This document shows positions 35,915 to 45,288 of a stretch of DNA of 64,000 nucleotides, in pieces. The position numbers and the translations under genes are program-made. The notes below the pieces were generated by a model. It was given only the letters and a program-made list of their open reading frames with translations. It had not been told where the DNA came from and searched no databases. Location of the stretch: assembly GCF_026339955.1 (NCBI RefSeq), contig NZ_JAPEPW010000002.1, positions 2,046,001 to 2,110,000 of the forward strand. Direction: 5' to 3'. The stretch's first letter is position 1; every line of letters starts with the position of its first letter. The stretch comes from Streptomyces sp. NBC_01549. Lineage in GTDB: Bacteria > Actinomycetota > Actinomycetes > Streptomycetales > Streptomycetaceae.

Positions 35915-35952
35915 GGGGTGACGCCGATATCGCTCCAGGATTGCGCGTTAAG
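35915..35952. repeat. 38-bp Tn3-family terminal inverted repeat (IR-A)
   Basis: Begins GGGGT and ends CGTTAAG, the hallmark outer and inner ends of Tn3-family repeats, at exactly 38 bp. It shares GGATTG and CGTTAAG with IR-B at 41,276. A GATTGATCATGGT motif follows, also seen after IR-B. Confidence 0.88.
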
Positions 35953-35958
35953 GATTGA

Positions 35959-36519
35959 TCATGGTGCTGTGGTCTTGCCGAGGTGGCGGTAGATGGTGGG
36001 TCGGGTGACGCCGAACTCGTCAGCGATCTGCTGGACGGTTAGTTCGCCGGAGTCGTACATCTCCCGCGCCAGCTTTACCTGACGGGGGCCGAGCTTGGGT
36101 TTTTGCCCTCCGGTGCGGCCTCGGGCGCGGGCGGCCTCCAGACCGTCCACTGTGCGCTCCGACATCAGGGCGTGCTCGAACTCGGCCACCGCGCCGAGAA
36201 TCTGGAAGAACATCCTGCCGACGGCGGTGGAGGTATCGATGCCCTGGTCGATCACGACCAGGTCGACGCCGCGGGCCTGGAGGTCCTTGGACAGCTCGAT
36301 GAGGTTCTCCAGGGAGCGGCCAAGGCGGTCGAGCTTGGTGACCACGAGTTGGTCGCCCTCGCGGGCGACGAGGAGGGCTTTGCCGAGTTCGGGGCGGCGG
36401 GCGAGCTTGCCGGATGCCTTGTCGGTGAAGATCTGTTCACACCCCGCGGCCTTCAGGGCATCTTGCTGCGCTTCAGGGTTTTGATCCCGTTTAGATACCC
36501 GAGCGACGCCGATTCTCAT
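35959..36519 (-). CDS. tnpR: Tn3-family serine resolvase
   Basis: A 186-residue resolvase/invertase. Catalytic Ser9 in MRIGVARVSKRDQNPEAQQD, the TKLDRLGRSLENLIE and STAVGRMFFQILGAVAEFEH motifs, and a C-terminal HTH (SGELTVQQIADEFGVTRPTI). It would resolve transposon cointegrates at the res site just upstream. It begins 6 bp inside IR-A, reading outward, so it marks the left end of a Tn3-type unit. Confidence 0.92.
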   Translation of the reverse strand: MRIGVARVSKRDQNPEAQQDALKAAGCEQIFTDKASGKLARRPELGKALLVAREGDQLVVTKLDRLGRSLENLIELSKDLQARGVDLVVIDQGIDTSTAVGRMFFQILGAVAEFEHALMSERTVDGLEAARARGRTGGQKPKLGPRQVKLAREMYDSGELTVQQIADEFGVTRPTIYRHLGKTTAP

Positions 36520-36528
36520 GGCGAGAAC

Positions 36529-36582
36529 TGTAACGCAAACAGGGGTATGCGTGACATAGACGCGTACGTGGGTAGCGTTACA
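36529..36582. promoter_or_regulatory. Candidate res site upstream of tnpR
   Basis: TGTAACGC (36,529-36,536) and GCGTTACA (36,575-36,582) are perfect inverted arms flanking AT-richer sequence with further half-site-like repeats (GTATGCGT, GCGTACG, CATACGC). Position directly 5' of tnpR is where res sites lie in Tn3 transposons. Confidence 0.6.
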
Positions 36583-36752
36583 TACGCGACCTGGGGGAAC
36601 GTCAGATAGATCTTCGTGTATCGCGAACGATCGTTACCGATCCAGTGGGGTGGGGCACCTCCGAGGGGAAGGCCGTGTGGGATGACCACGTGCGGCGCAG
36701 CCGGCAAGGAGATGCCGGGAGCGTTGTCACTGGTGTGTGGGAGGCTTCCTGC

Positions 36753-37232
36753 ATGCGAAATGAGCTTCCGTTGACGGTGATCGGGAACCTTGTGGACGAC
36801 CCGGAGTTGCGGTTCACGCCTGCGGGGGTCCCCGTCGCTCGCTTCACGGTGGCCTCGACCCCGCGTACGTTCGACCGTGATACGAACACCTGGCGGGATG
36901 GGGAGCCGACGTTCCTGGACTGCAGCGCCTGGAGGCAGCTGGCGGAGAACCTGGCCGGGTCTCTGTCGAAGGGCGCCCGCGTGGTGGCGGCAGGCCGGCT
37001 GCGGACCGACCGGTGGGAGACCCCGGAGGGAGAGAAGCGCTCCCGGATGGTGCTGGACGTCGACGACGTGGGCGCCTCGATGACGTTCGCGACCGTCACG
37101 ATCACCCGTACCACCCGCCCCGCCCCGCCGCGTGAGACCGCGCCCGACGACCCGTGGGCCACAGCCAGCCCCGTGCGGCCGGCAGCTCCCGTCGACGACG
37201 CAGACGACTCCGCTGCGGAACCCCCGTTTTGA
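36753..37232 (+). CDS. ssb: Single-stranded DNA-binding protein (transposon passenger)
   Basis: A 159-residue SSB. The OB-fold runs from LPLTVIGNLVDDPELRFTPA to about residue 110 (TFLDCSAWRQLAENLAGSL). A Pro-rich linker and the conserved acidic tip DDSAAEPPF that recruits partner proteins follow. ATG at 36,753 follows a GGGAGG site. SSBs are rare passengers in Tn3-type transposons but common on plasmids and conjugative elements, so this may have been captured from one. Confidence 0.92.
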   Translation: MRNELPLTVIGNLVDDPELRFTPAGVPVARFTVASTPRTFDRDTNTWRDGEPTFLDCSAWRQLAENLAGSLSKGARVVAAGRLRTDRWETPEGEKRSRMVLDVDDVGASMTFATVTITRTTRPAPPRETAPDDPWATASPVRPAAPVDDADDSAAEPPF

Positions 37233-37242
37233 TCTTGGGACG

Positions 37243-37935
37243 CTACGGGTAGACGTTGCCAACCTCGACCAGCCACCACCGGTTTTGCGCGAAGGCCAGC
37301 ACCACCGTGACCCGCCAGCCGGGCTGCGCCAGTTCGCTGGCCTTGCGGGGGACGGGGAGCGGTCCGATGTCGCCCTGGAACCACAGCTTCCCGGGCTCGA
37401 CCTTGGTGATCTGCATGGGGATGCCGTCATCGATCCACCGCCCCGCGGCTTCCGGGCTACGGACTGGGCAGTTGAGGGTGAGCTGGTAGAGAGCGTCGGC
37501 GAGACGTTCGGCCTTGGGCAGATCGCGGGCGGCTTCGGTGGCGCGCTCGGTCCCGCTCGCCGCGGCCGCTTGGTCGATCACACCGTGTTCGGCGAGCCAG
37601 CCGACCAGCTTCTTGGTCACCGTGCCCGACGCCTGCAGCAGTTCCTGCCCGGCCATGACCTTACGGATCATGAAGTAGCCGAGGAACTCATCCAGCATGC
37701 TGTCGATGTAGGAGGCGTCCATCTGCGTGCAGAACGCGTCCTCATCGCCGTCGTCATAGGCGCGCCGCCAGCGGTCGTGGTCCGCTCCCGACAGCAGGTT
37801 GGGGCCGTATCCGTTCATGCAGTCCCGCAGCAGGCCGATCACATCGTCATAGTTACGGAAAGTACGTGGGGCCAGCCGCTCCCGCTGTTCGTCCAGGAAC
37901 CGGCTCAGCGCTTCATCGATCGTGATCGGGGCCAT
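37243..37935 (-). CDS. Conserved hypothetical protein, integrase-core-binding-like N-terminus
   Basis: A 230-residue protein (ATG 37,935) starting MAPITIDEALSRFLDEQRER then LAPRTFRNYDDVIGLLRDCM, which resembles the SAM-like arm domain of phage integrases. There is no Arg-His-Arg-Tyr catalytic domain after it. The C-terminal half (GWRVTVVLAFAQNRWWLVEV) looks beta-rich. It is convergent with ssb, 10 bases apart. The open frame extends upstream to 38,838 but is a shadow of the plus-strand gene. Confidence 0.6.
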   Translation of the reverse strand: MAPITIDEALSRFLDEQRERLAPRTFRNYDDVIGLLRDCMNGYGPNLLSGADHDRWRRAYDDGDEDAFCTQMDASYIDSMLDEFLGYFMIRKVMAGQELLQASGTVTKKLVGWLAEHGVIDQAAAASGTERATEAARDLPKAERLADALYQLTLNCPVRSPEAAGRWIDDGIPMQITKVEPGKLWFQGDIGPLPVPRKASELAQPGWRVTVVLAFAQNRWWLVEVGNVYP

Positions 37936-38103
37936 GCCCGGCAGTGTGCCACCGACAACGCCCGCAAGACGACCTGAGCCGGCGTCGCCGGGCCTGGTGG
38001 AGGCTTGCCTCTTTCGCATGCTGCTTCTCCCGCGACTCCAGCGGCCCGCCGACTGCGCCGCCATGGGGTGTGTTCGGTGAAGCCGGTGGGGCATTTTCTG
38101 CGG

Positions 38104-39792
38104 ATGCACCACAATGCTCGGGTGAGTCCAGTGAGCAAGCCGCGTAAGAAGTCCGGCAGCAGCGCCCGACGGCCGTCCCGACGCTCTGGTGGCACCGCCC
38201 GGTTGCGGCTGCCGGGGCTGAAGCCGGTGTACCGAGCGTTCTGCGACGCGGGCCCGGACTTCGCCGCCCTGCCTGATGCTCTCGAAGCGGAACTGTGGAT
38301 CAGCACCCACCTCGGGCTGCTGCAGGAACGTAGCCCTCACCCGGCGAGTCTGGCGACAGCGTTGCTGGATTTGGTCGAGGAGCTGGAGCGGGCTGGGCGC
38401 CCCGAGGCGTGCGCGATGCTCCGCGGCTTGGCGGCTGTCGGGCCGGCAGCGCTTCACGAGCCCGCGGTCTCGGCCGCCGACCGGATGTCCGCTGCTGCCG
38501 CGCGGCAGGGCCGGTCCTGGCCGCAGCCACGCTGGCTCGACCTGCTCGGGCAGGCCATGCCCGGTGACTGCTGGCATACCGTGGACCGCTACGGCGAGCT
38601 TGAGCAGATCCTGTGCACCTTCGTTCACCGCGACGGCGACCGCCTGCACGGCATCCTCATCGAGCGGGACGACTCCTGGCACGGGGCCGCCACCGACATC
38701 ACCGTCGTCGACGACACCGAGGGATGCCGTAAACACCTGGCCAAGACCGCCCGCAAGGACGGAAGCGAGCTGCTGCCGCTGACGCACACGGCGGCTCACC
38801 ACGCCGTCAAGGACGCCTTGACCGCCTTCCTGGCCCACGGGCTGGCAAGCCCCGCCCGGCCCGATGTCCGACCGGACTCAGAGTTCTTCGAGACCACTGC
38901 TTTCGCCGTCGCCCGCAGCCGGCAACTCGATCCCGGCACCTGCGAACCCGACAGGCGGCCACTGGCCGAAATCTGGGACGAGACAGCCCGCGATGCGCTG
39001 GCCAGCGAGTATCTCGCCTCCCCGGCCGGGGCCGCGCAGGCTACCGCGACCGCACGGGTGGCACCCAAGCTGCTCATCGGGCTGTCCGTGGATGTTCTGG
39101 GCCGGGACCCGCGCCGGATCGGACCGGGCACCCTCACCCGGATCTTCACCGATGCCCTGCCCGGCTCTCTCCTCCTGCCTGACGCCTTGCTGGACGAAGC
39201 GTCCGCCGCGATCAGCAGCTACTACACCTGGGTGGCCGAGCAGTACCTGCCCAAGCAGGACCGCAAGGAGGTGCTCAGGACACTGCGCCGCCGGATAGCC
39301 GCCCTACCGCGGACACTCGCAGCGTTCCCGGCGCACCCGCTGCGGGCATACATCGCCGACATCGACCACAACGGGCACGACGGCGATGTCCTGCAGGCCG
39401 TCATCGACCGGCGCATCTTCGCCGTCCCCGAACCCGGGCACCGCTGGGTCCCGCGCGACATCGACTCGGACGAGGTGGACGACCTCGACCCCGCCGACGA
39501 GGAGGAACGCGCGCTGATCGTCCAGGAGGAGATGCGAGCCCGGAAAGTACCCCGACGCCTGCACCCGGTGCACGAGGTACTCGCCAACCAGCTCTGGCTG
39601 GACAACCCGGCCCAACTGTGGCCGGCCGCTCAGCGGCTGCGCGACGCCGGCCTGTCCCGAGAACAGGTCCTGGACCGACTGGCGGACGTACTGTCCGGAC
39701 ATCTGAACCAAGTCCTGCGGGCCGCACCCGGCCAGGCGCCCGGCCTGGAGCAGTACACCCAGGCGCTGGACGCCCTGGGGCCCCGCGCCTGA
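38104..39792 (+). CDS. Large hypothetical protein with DUF1841-like C-terminus
   Basis: About 562 residues from ATG 38,104 (GTGs at 38,121 and 38,130 are alternatives). The N-terminus is basic (KPRKKSGSSARRPSRRSGGT), the centre helical. The C-terminal HPVHEVLANQLWLDNPAQLW followed by RLRDAGLSREQVLDRLADVL resembles the DUF1841 pattern. It is divergent from the 230-residue gene and convergent with the tnpA fragment, so it is a passenger of the Tn3-type unit. Function unknown. Confidence 0.6.
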   Translation: MHHNARVSPVSKPRKKSGSSARRPSRRSGGTARLRLPGLKPVYRAFCDAGPDFAALPDALEAELWISTHLGLLQERSPHPASLATALLDLVEELERAGRPEACAMLRGLAAVGPAALHEPAVSAADRMSAAAARQGRSWPQPRWLDLLGQAMPGDCWHTVDRYGELEQILCTFVHRDGDRLHGILIERDDSWHGAATDITVVDDTEGCRKHLAKTARKDGSELLPLTHTAAHHAVKDALTAFLAHGLASPARPDVRPDSEFFETTAFAVARSRQLDPGTCEPDRRPLAEIWDETARDALASEYLASPAGAAQATATARVAPKLLIGLSVDVLGRDPRRIGPGTLTRIFTDALPGSLLLPDALLDEASAAISSYYTWVAEQYLPKQDRKEVLRTLRRRIAALPRTLAAFPAHPLRAYIADIDHNGHDGDVLQAVIDRRIFAVPEPGHRWVPRDIDSDEVDDLDPADEEERALIVQEEMRARKVPRRLHPVHEVLANQLWLDNPAQLWPAAQRLRDAGLSREQVLDRLADVLSGHLNQVLRAAPGQAPGLEQYTQALDALGPRA

Positions 39793-39829
39793 TGCCCTTG
39801 GTCGGGCGAACCGGAGCAAGGGCATCAGG
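39789..39829. terminator. Bidirectional hairpin between convergent passenger gene and tnpA fragment
   Basis: CTGATGCCCTTG and its reverse complement CAAGGGCATCAG form at least 12 paired bases around a 16-base loop. The left arm overlaps the stop codon of the plus-strand gene. Confidence 0.75.
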
Positions 39830-39836
39830 CAGTCGG

Positions 39837-41275
39837 TCAGCCTGTGCCCTGCTCGGCGTGCGGGTCGCGCAGCGGGCGCAGGGCCTGGCCCGGGTGCGAG
39901 CGGACGATCGGGTAACGACCGTGAAAGTTGACGTGCTCATGCATCAACGGGGAAAGCCGGGAGCGGATCTCCGCAGAGACGCTGACACCGCCGGCCTCCA
40001 ACTCCTTCACGGCGGCGTCGATGTAGAGGCTGTTCCAGAAAATTACTGCGTTCAGGGCCATGCCCAGGGCGCCGAGCTGGTTTTCCATTCCGTCCCTATA
40101 GGCATGGCGTATCTCGCCCAAGCGGCCGAAGAACATCGCACGGGCCAGCGCGTGGCGGCCCTCGCCGATGTTCAGCTGCACACCGATCATGCGCCGGTAC
40201 ACCTCGGAGTCGATGAACTGCAGCAGGTGCAGGGTCTTGAAGATCCGCCCGTACGCGGCGAAGGCGTCGCCCAGGCCGGTCATCCGGTCGCCGTTGTTCA
40301 TCATCCGCAGCAGGTCGTAGGCGCGGACCGTGCCGGTGGTCAAAGAGCCGGCCACACGGAGCATGTCCTCCCAGTGGTCGCGGATCCGGGCGGCCTGGAC
40401 CCGCTGGCGCGAGAGGGGCTCCAGCGGCCCGTAGTGTGCCGCCATGTCAAAGCGCCACAGCCGGGCGTCGGAGATGTCCGCGATGCGCGGGGAGAACTGG
40501 TAGCCGCAGATCGCGAACAGCCCGAACACCAGGTCGCTGACGGACCCGGTGTCGGTGATGACCATCTCGGGGCGGATCGGGCCGTCCAGGTTGAAGACCG
40601 CGTCCAGGATGCCCAGCGAGTCGCGCAGGGTGCCCGGCATGACGATCCCGCCCAGGCCCATGAAGCGGTCCGAGACGACGTTCAACCAGGTCACGCCGCG
40701 CCCGGTCGAGAAGTATTTGGGGTTGGGCCGAGTGTGGATGGAGCGCACCGGCACGGTGAAGCGCATGCCGTCGGCCGAGGCGACGTGCCCGCCACCCCAG
40801 TCCTCGGTGATCCCGATACCGTCCTGAGCGCCGACCAGTAGCCCCGACGCGGCGCGCAGTCCAGGCAGGTGGAAGTAGCCGTGGTCCGCGCTGACCAGCC
40901 GGCTGCGGGTCAGCGCCCGCTCGCCGGGCTTGATGACCGGCTCCATGCCGATGTTCGTGGACTTATGGACCAGGAGCGCGGTCAGCGTCAGGTCCAGATC
41001 CTCGGGGCGGGCGACCTGGCCGCTGATGTGCTCGATCGCGTCGTACATCCCGGTACGTGCGTGGACCTCCAGCAGCAGCTCGGGGTAGTCCACCCGCGGC
41101 ATCATCGCCTGGACCGCGTCGTGGACCACCTGGTAGCCGGCCGGCAGCGGGTCCGCTTCCAGTCGGTTCAGACTGATCTTCCCGTCCACGATGTCAACGG
41201 CCGCGTTGCCGGGCAGGCTGTCGGCGACATGCCGGTACATCTCATCCAGGAGCACCTCCAGCTCGCCCAGGTGCT
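39837..41275 (-). pseudogene. Tn3-family transposase, C-terminal half (tnpA-1)
   Basis: The frame from 41,275 down encodes HLGELEVLLDEMYRHVADSL, GMEPVIKPGERALTRSRLVS, WGGGHVASADGMRFTVPVRS and ITDTGSVSDLVFGLFAICGY to the stop, closely similar to residues 540 onward of the complete tnpA at 41,384. The N-terminal half is missing precisely where IR-B begins (41,276), so insertion of the second Tn3-type unit cut the gene. Part of the DDE core remains, but no functional start. Confidence 0.9.
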
Positions 41276-41313
41276 GGGGTCCGGCCGGTAATGCTGCTGG
41301 ATTGAACGTTAAG
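41276..41313. repeat. 38-bp Tn3-family terminal inverted repeat (IR-B)
   Basis: Begins GGGGTCC, ends GAACGTTAAG, 38 bp, in the same orientation as IR-A. It forms the exact junction with the truncated tnpA-1 and precedes the complete tnpA-2 by 70 bases. Confidence 0.9.
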
Positions 41314-41383
41314 GACTTGATCATGGTCTCGGTTCGGTCATTGGTGGGACGGCTGTGATCTCCGCTGCTTAGCGTGACGATCT

Positions 41384-44300
41384 GTGACAGTTGAGTACCT
41401 CTCAGAGGATCAGATAGGCCGGTATGGACGCTTTGCCGGGGAGCCGTCGGTTCAGGAGCTGGAGGAGTTCTTCCGGTTGGACGCGGTGGCGCTGGAGAAG
41501 GCGGCGTCCAAGCGACGTGCGCATAATCGTGCGGGCTGGGCGGTGCAGTGGGGCACGGTGCGGATGCTGGGCACGTTCCTGAAGGTGCCGGCTGAGGTGC
41601 CGCCGGGTGTGGCCGCGTTCGTGGCGGAGCAGTTGGGGATCGATGATCCGTCGTGTCTGAAGGCGTATCCGGAGCGGTTGCCGACGCAGCACGAGCACGC
41701 TCGGGAGATCCGGGAGCTGTTGAAGGTCCGCGACTTCGAGGACGGCGACCTGGCCTTGCGGGAGCACATCGCGGGCCGTGTGTGGGTCTCGGGCGAGGGG
41801 CCGCGGGCATTGTTCGACCGGGCGGTGACGTGGCTGCTGCGCAACCGGGTGCTGCTGCCTGGGCTCACGCAGTTGGCCCGTCTGGTCGGCGAGGTCCGTG
41901 CCGGTGAGCAGGCATTGATTTACTCGGTGGTGGACGCACCCGTCGAGCCGGAGTTCCGCCGTGAGCTGCTGGAACTGCTGACCGTGCCGGACGGCGCGCA
42001 GACCTCCGTGCTGGAGCGGTGGCGGAAGGGGCCTCGTGATGTGTCCGGGCGGGGGCAGAAGGCCGCGCTGGAACGGGTCCGGGACATCGGCGGCGTTGGG
42101 GCGGGTGGGCTGGATCTGTGGCGGGTGCCGCCGGTGAAGCTGGCGGAGCTGGCCCGGTACGGGATGGGCGCGCACGCGCCGACGTTGCGGCGGCTGGCCG
42201 AGCCGCGGCGTACGGCGACGGTGCTGGCGACGATGCGGCGCCTGGAGGGCTCTTCGATCGACGACGCGCTGACGCTGTTCGACGTGCTGATGGCCACGAA
42301 GCTGCTAGCCCGCGCGGAGCGCGAGGACGGCAAGGCGCAGTTGAAGGGGCTGCCGAAGCTGCGGAAGGCGGCGGCGAAGCTGCGTGGCGCCGTCTCCGTA
42401 CTCCTGGACGTTCCCATCGAGGTCGAGGCCGAGGGGGACGACGGGCCGGTGCTGTTGAGTTTCGCGCAGGCGTGGGAGCGGGTCGAGCGGCTGGTGACCC
42501 GTGAGGAGCTGGCCAAGGCGATCGTGGACCTTGCCGAACTCCTGCCGGATGGCGGTGGTGAGGATGCGGATGCCTCGTGGCGCAGGCAGTTGCTGGACCG
42601 GTACGCGACGGTGCGGCCGTTCACGTCGCTGCTGGCTGAGGTGGTGCCGTGGGGCGCGACGAAGGCCGGCGCGCCGATCGTTCAGGCGCTGAAGGAGCTG
42701 CCGAAGGTGCAGGCGCGGCGTAAGCCGGGCCCGGAGCACATCGACGTCTCAATGCTGGACGGGACGTGGCGGCGCCTGGTGCTGGGCAATCCGCTGCTGG
42801 CGGTGAACGGGCTGATTGACAAGCACGCGTGGACGTTTTGTGTGCTGGAGGCCTTGCACAATGCGCTCAGGCGCCGGGATGTGTTCGCCAGAGGTGCGGA
42901 CAACTGGGGTGACCCGCGCGCCCGGTTGCTGTCCGGGCCGGACTGGCAGGTCAACCGGCCCCGGGTACTGACCGCGCTGGAGCTGTCGGGAGTTGCGGAT
43001 GAGCACCTGGGCGAGCTTGAGGTGCTGCTGGACGAGATGTACGCGCACGTCGCGGAGGGGCTGCCGGGCAACGCGGCGGTGGACATCGTGGACGGGAAGA
43101 TCCGTCTGGACAGACTGGAGGCGGACCCCGAGCCCGCCGGATACCAGTTGGTGCGGGACGCGGTGGCCGAGATGCTGCCGAAGGTGGACTATCCGGAGCT
43201 GTTGCTGGAGGTCCATGCCCGGACCGGCATGTTCGACCCGTTCGAGCACATCGGCGGGAAGGTCGCCCGCCCGGCCGATCTCGACCTCACGCTGACCGCG
43301 CTGCTGGTGTCGAAATCGACGAATATCGGGCTGGAGCCGGTCATCAAGCCCGGCGAGAAGGCGCTGACCCGCTCGCGGCTGGCGGCTGCCGACTGGGGTT
43401 ACTTCCACCTGCCCGGTATGAGCGCAGCCTCCGGGCTGCTGGTCGGCCGGCAGGGCGACATCCCCCTCGCCTCGGACTGGGGCGGCGGGCACGTTGCCTC
43501 CGCCGACGGGATGCGCTTCACCGTGCCGCTGCGGTCCATCCACAGCCGCCCCAACCGGAAGTACTTCTCGACCGGGCGCGGGGCGACCTGGCTCAACGTG
43601 GTCTCGGACCGGGTGATGGGTCTGGGCGGCATCGTGATGCCGGGCACGTTGCGCGACTCGCTGGGCATCCTGGACGCGATGTTCAACCTCGACGGTCCAG
43701 TCCGCCCGGAGATCGTGATCACGGATACCGGTTCGTACAGCGACCTGGTCTTTGGTTTGTTCGCGATCTGCGGCTACCAGTTCTCCCCGAGGATCGCGGA
43801 CATCTCCGATGCCCGATTGTGGCGTTTCGACCTGGCCAGGGATTACGGGCCGCTTCAGCCCGTCTCCCGGCAACGGGTGCAGGTGGAGCGGATCCGGCAG
43901 AACTGGGAGGACATGCTCCGCGTCGCCGGCTCCTTGCAGACGGGGAAGGTACGGGCGTACGACCTGCTGCGAATGATGACCAGCGGCGACCGGATGACCG
44001 GTCTGGGCGACGCGTTCGCGCACTACGGGCGCATCTTCAAGACTCTCCATCTGCTCCAGTTCATCGACTCCGAGGCGTACCGCAGGATGATCGGAGTGCA
44101 GCTGAATATCGGCGAGGGCCGCCACGCGCTGGCCCGCCGGATCTTTTTCGGGCGGCTCGGAGAGCTTCGGCACGGGTACCGCGAGGGGATGGAGGATCAG
44201 CTCGGTGCACTGGGTATGGCGCTGAATGCTGTGGTTTGGTGGAATACGCTCTACATGGACGCTGCCGTACGGGAGTTGGAGATCGGCGGTGTCACGGTCT

Positions 44301-44434
44301 CCAAGGAGATCCGTTCCCGGCTCTCTCCGCTGGTCCATGAACACATAAATTTCCACGGCCGGTATCCGATCGTCCGCAGCCACGGCGACGGCTCGCTGCG
44401 CCCACTGCGGGATCCGGACGCCGCGGAGGAGTAG
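41384..44434 (+). CDS. tnpA: Tn3-family transposase (tnpA-2), complete
   Basis: A 1,016-residue transposase, GTG start. The N-terminal DUF4158-type DNA-binding region is YLSEDQIGRYGRFAGEPSVQ. The C-terminal catalytic domain has STNIGLEPVIKPGEKALTRS, WGGGHVASADGMRFTVPLRS, VITDTGSYSDLVFGLFAICG and SPLVHEHINFHGRYPIVRS. Length is normal for the family. It reads inward from IR-B. No resolvase of its own and no matching right-hand IR were found up to the end of the window, so its partner end may be lost. Confidence 0.93.
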   Translation: MTVEYLSEDQIGRYGRFAGEPSVQELEEFFRLDAVALEKAASKRRAHNRAGWAVQWGTVRMLGTFLKVPAEVPPGVAAFVAEQLGIDDPSCLKAYPERLPTQHEHAREIRELLKVRDFEDGDLALREHIAGRVWVSGEGPRALFDRAVTWLLRNRVLLPGLTQLARLVGEVRAGEQALIYSVVDAPVEPEFRRELLELLTVPDGAQTSVLERWRKGPRDVSGRGQKAALERVRDIGGVGAGGLDLWRVPPVKLAELARYGMGAHAPTLRRLAEPRRTATVLATMRRLEGSSIDDALTLFDVLMATKLLARAEREDGKAQLKGLPKLRKAAAKLRGAVSVLLDVPIEVEAEGDDGPVLLSFAQAWERVERLVTREELAKAIVDLAELLPDGGGEDADASWRRQLLDRYATVRPFTSLLAEVVPWGATKAGAPIVQALKELPKVQARRKPGPEHIDVSMLDGTWRRLVLGNPLLAVNGLIDKHAWTFCVLEALHNALRRRDVFARGADNWGDPRARLLSGPDWQVNRPRVLTALELSGVADEHLGELEVLLDEMYAHVAEGLPGNAAVDIVDGKIRLDRLEADPEPAGYQLVRDAVAEMLPKVDYPELLLEVHARTGMFDPFEHIGGKVARPADLDLTLTALLVSKSTNIGLEPVIKPGEKALTRSRLAAADWGYFHLPGMSAASGLLVGRQGDIPLASDWGGGHVASADGMRFTVPLRSIHSRPNRKYFSTGRGATWLNVVSDRVMGLGGIVMPGTLRDSLGILDAMFNLDGPVRPEIVITDTGSYSDLVFGLFAICGYQFSPRIADISDARLWRFDLARDYGPLQPVSRQRVQVERIRQNWEDMLRVAGSLQTGKVRAYDLLRMMTSGDRMTGLGDAFAHYGRIFKTLHLLQFIDSEAYRRMIGVQLNIGEGRHALARRIFFGRLGELRHGYREGMEDQLGALGMALNAVVWWNTLYMDAAVRELEIGGVTVSKEIRSRLSPLVHEHINFHGRYPIVRSHGDGSLRPLRDPDAAEE

Positions 44435-44437
44435 GGC

Positions 44438-44478
44438 TGGTGGCCCCTGGCCCCGATGCCCCGGCGTCGGGGCCACCA
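44438..44478. terminator. Hairpin terminator after tnpA-2
   Basis: TGGTGGCCCC pairs with GGGGCCACCA, four bases after the tnpA-2 stop; alternative inner pairing GGCCCCGA/TCGGGGCC. Confidence 0.7.
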
Positions 44479-44502
44479 GCATGAACGGGACGCCGCCATG
44501 GT

Positions 44503-44642
44503 TCAGCTCAGGCGGTAGCCGATCAGGGCGAGACCGGCGGCGGTGGCGCGGTGCTGGTAGGCGCGCAGTCCGGGTGCGCCGGGGGGTGCGGGCTTGCGGG
44601 CGTTGCGGTGCCAGTGGCCGGTGAGCGCGGCGAGGAACGCCG
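44503..44642 (-). pseudogene. C-terminal fragment of an unknown gene
   Basis: Minus-strand frame ending in TGA at 44,503 encodes FLAALTGHWHRNARKPAPPG and LRAYQHRATAAGLALIGYRL. It stops abruptly at the start of the Tn3 fragment at 44,643. Identity unknown. Confidence 0.35.
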
Positions 44643-44880
44643 TGGGTGAAGTTCACCTCGCTGCTGGCCAACCTGGTGACCTTCCACAACACCCTGGACA
44701 TCGCCGACGTGGCGCGGCAGCTCCAGGCCGAGGGCTGGGAGATCGACCCGCTGGACCTGGCCGAGATCTCGCCGTACCTGACCGAGCACATCAACCGGTT
44801 CGGCGCGTACTCCACACACGAGATCGGGATCACCCCGGAGGACTACGACACCCGCCTCGACGTCGACTCAGTACCCTGGA
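44643..44880 (+). pseudogene. C-terminal fragment of a third Tn3-family transposase
   Basis: Encodes KFTSLLANLVTFHNTLDIAD, VARQLQAEGWEIDPLDLAEI and SPYLTEHINRFGAYSTHEIG. The L-SPYLTEHINRFG block matches the extreme C-terminus of a Tn3-family subgroup different from tnpA-1 and tnpA-2. No upstream domain or stop-proximal repeat remains. Confidence 0.75.
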
Positions 44881-45288
44881 GGAGGAACGGATCCCAGCTG
44901 CTTGAACCACCTGGCAGTCCGAAACGAGCAGGTCACTAGCTCGACGGTTCCGGCGGATCCGCCGGAACCTGCAAACCGGGCACCGGGGACGGCGGTCGGC
45001 CCTGGTAGTGCCCCACCCGCGAAGCAGCTGACCAGCTGATCCGCCTCTCCCGCATCCCGGGGGAACCTCATTGTGCAGCCGTTGGCGGTAGCGGCTGTTC
45101 CACTTCCCAGCCGCGTGCTGCAATGGCAGCGTGCGGCCTTGGCCGGGGTGCCCCGGCACTCAAAGCGTCAGACCCTGCCCCCTTTGGGGCTGATGTCTGG
45201 GCTAGGACTCCGGGGCCCGCACGCCTGAGGAGGGGAAGGCATGATGGAGTGCTGAATCGTAACTACCCCGACCTGATACGGACTTTCG
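44881..45288. other. Junction between Tn3 debris and the giant ORF
   Basis: About 400 bp with no supported gene. An in-frame TGA at about 45,274 lies just before the GTG of the giant gene, and no clear promoter or ribosome-binding site was seen. Confidence 0.45.

Noticed and set aside
37936..38838. Upstream extension of the 230-residue minus-strand gene
   Set aside because: Overlaps the plus-strand 562-residue gene; family-like sequence begins only at the ATG at 37,935.
42749..44833. Minus-strand open frame of 694 codons
   Set aside because: Antisense to the complete tnpA; composition is that of a shadow.
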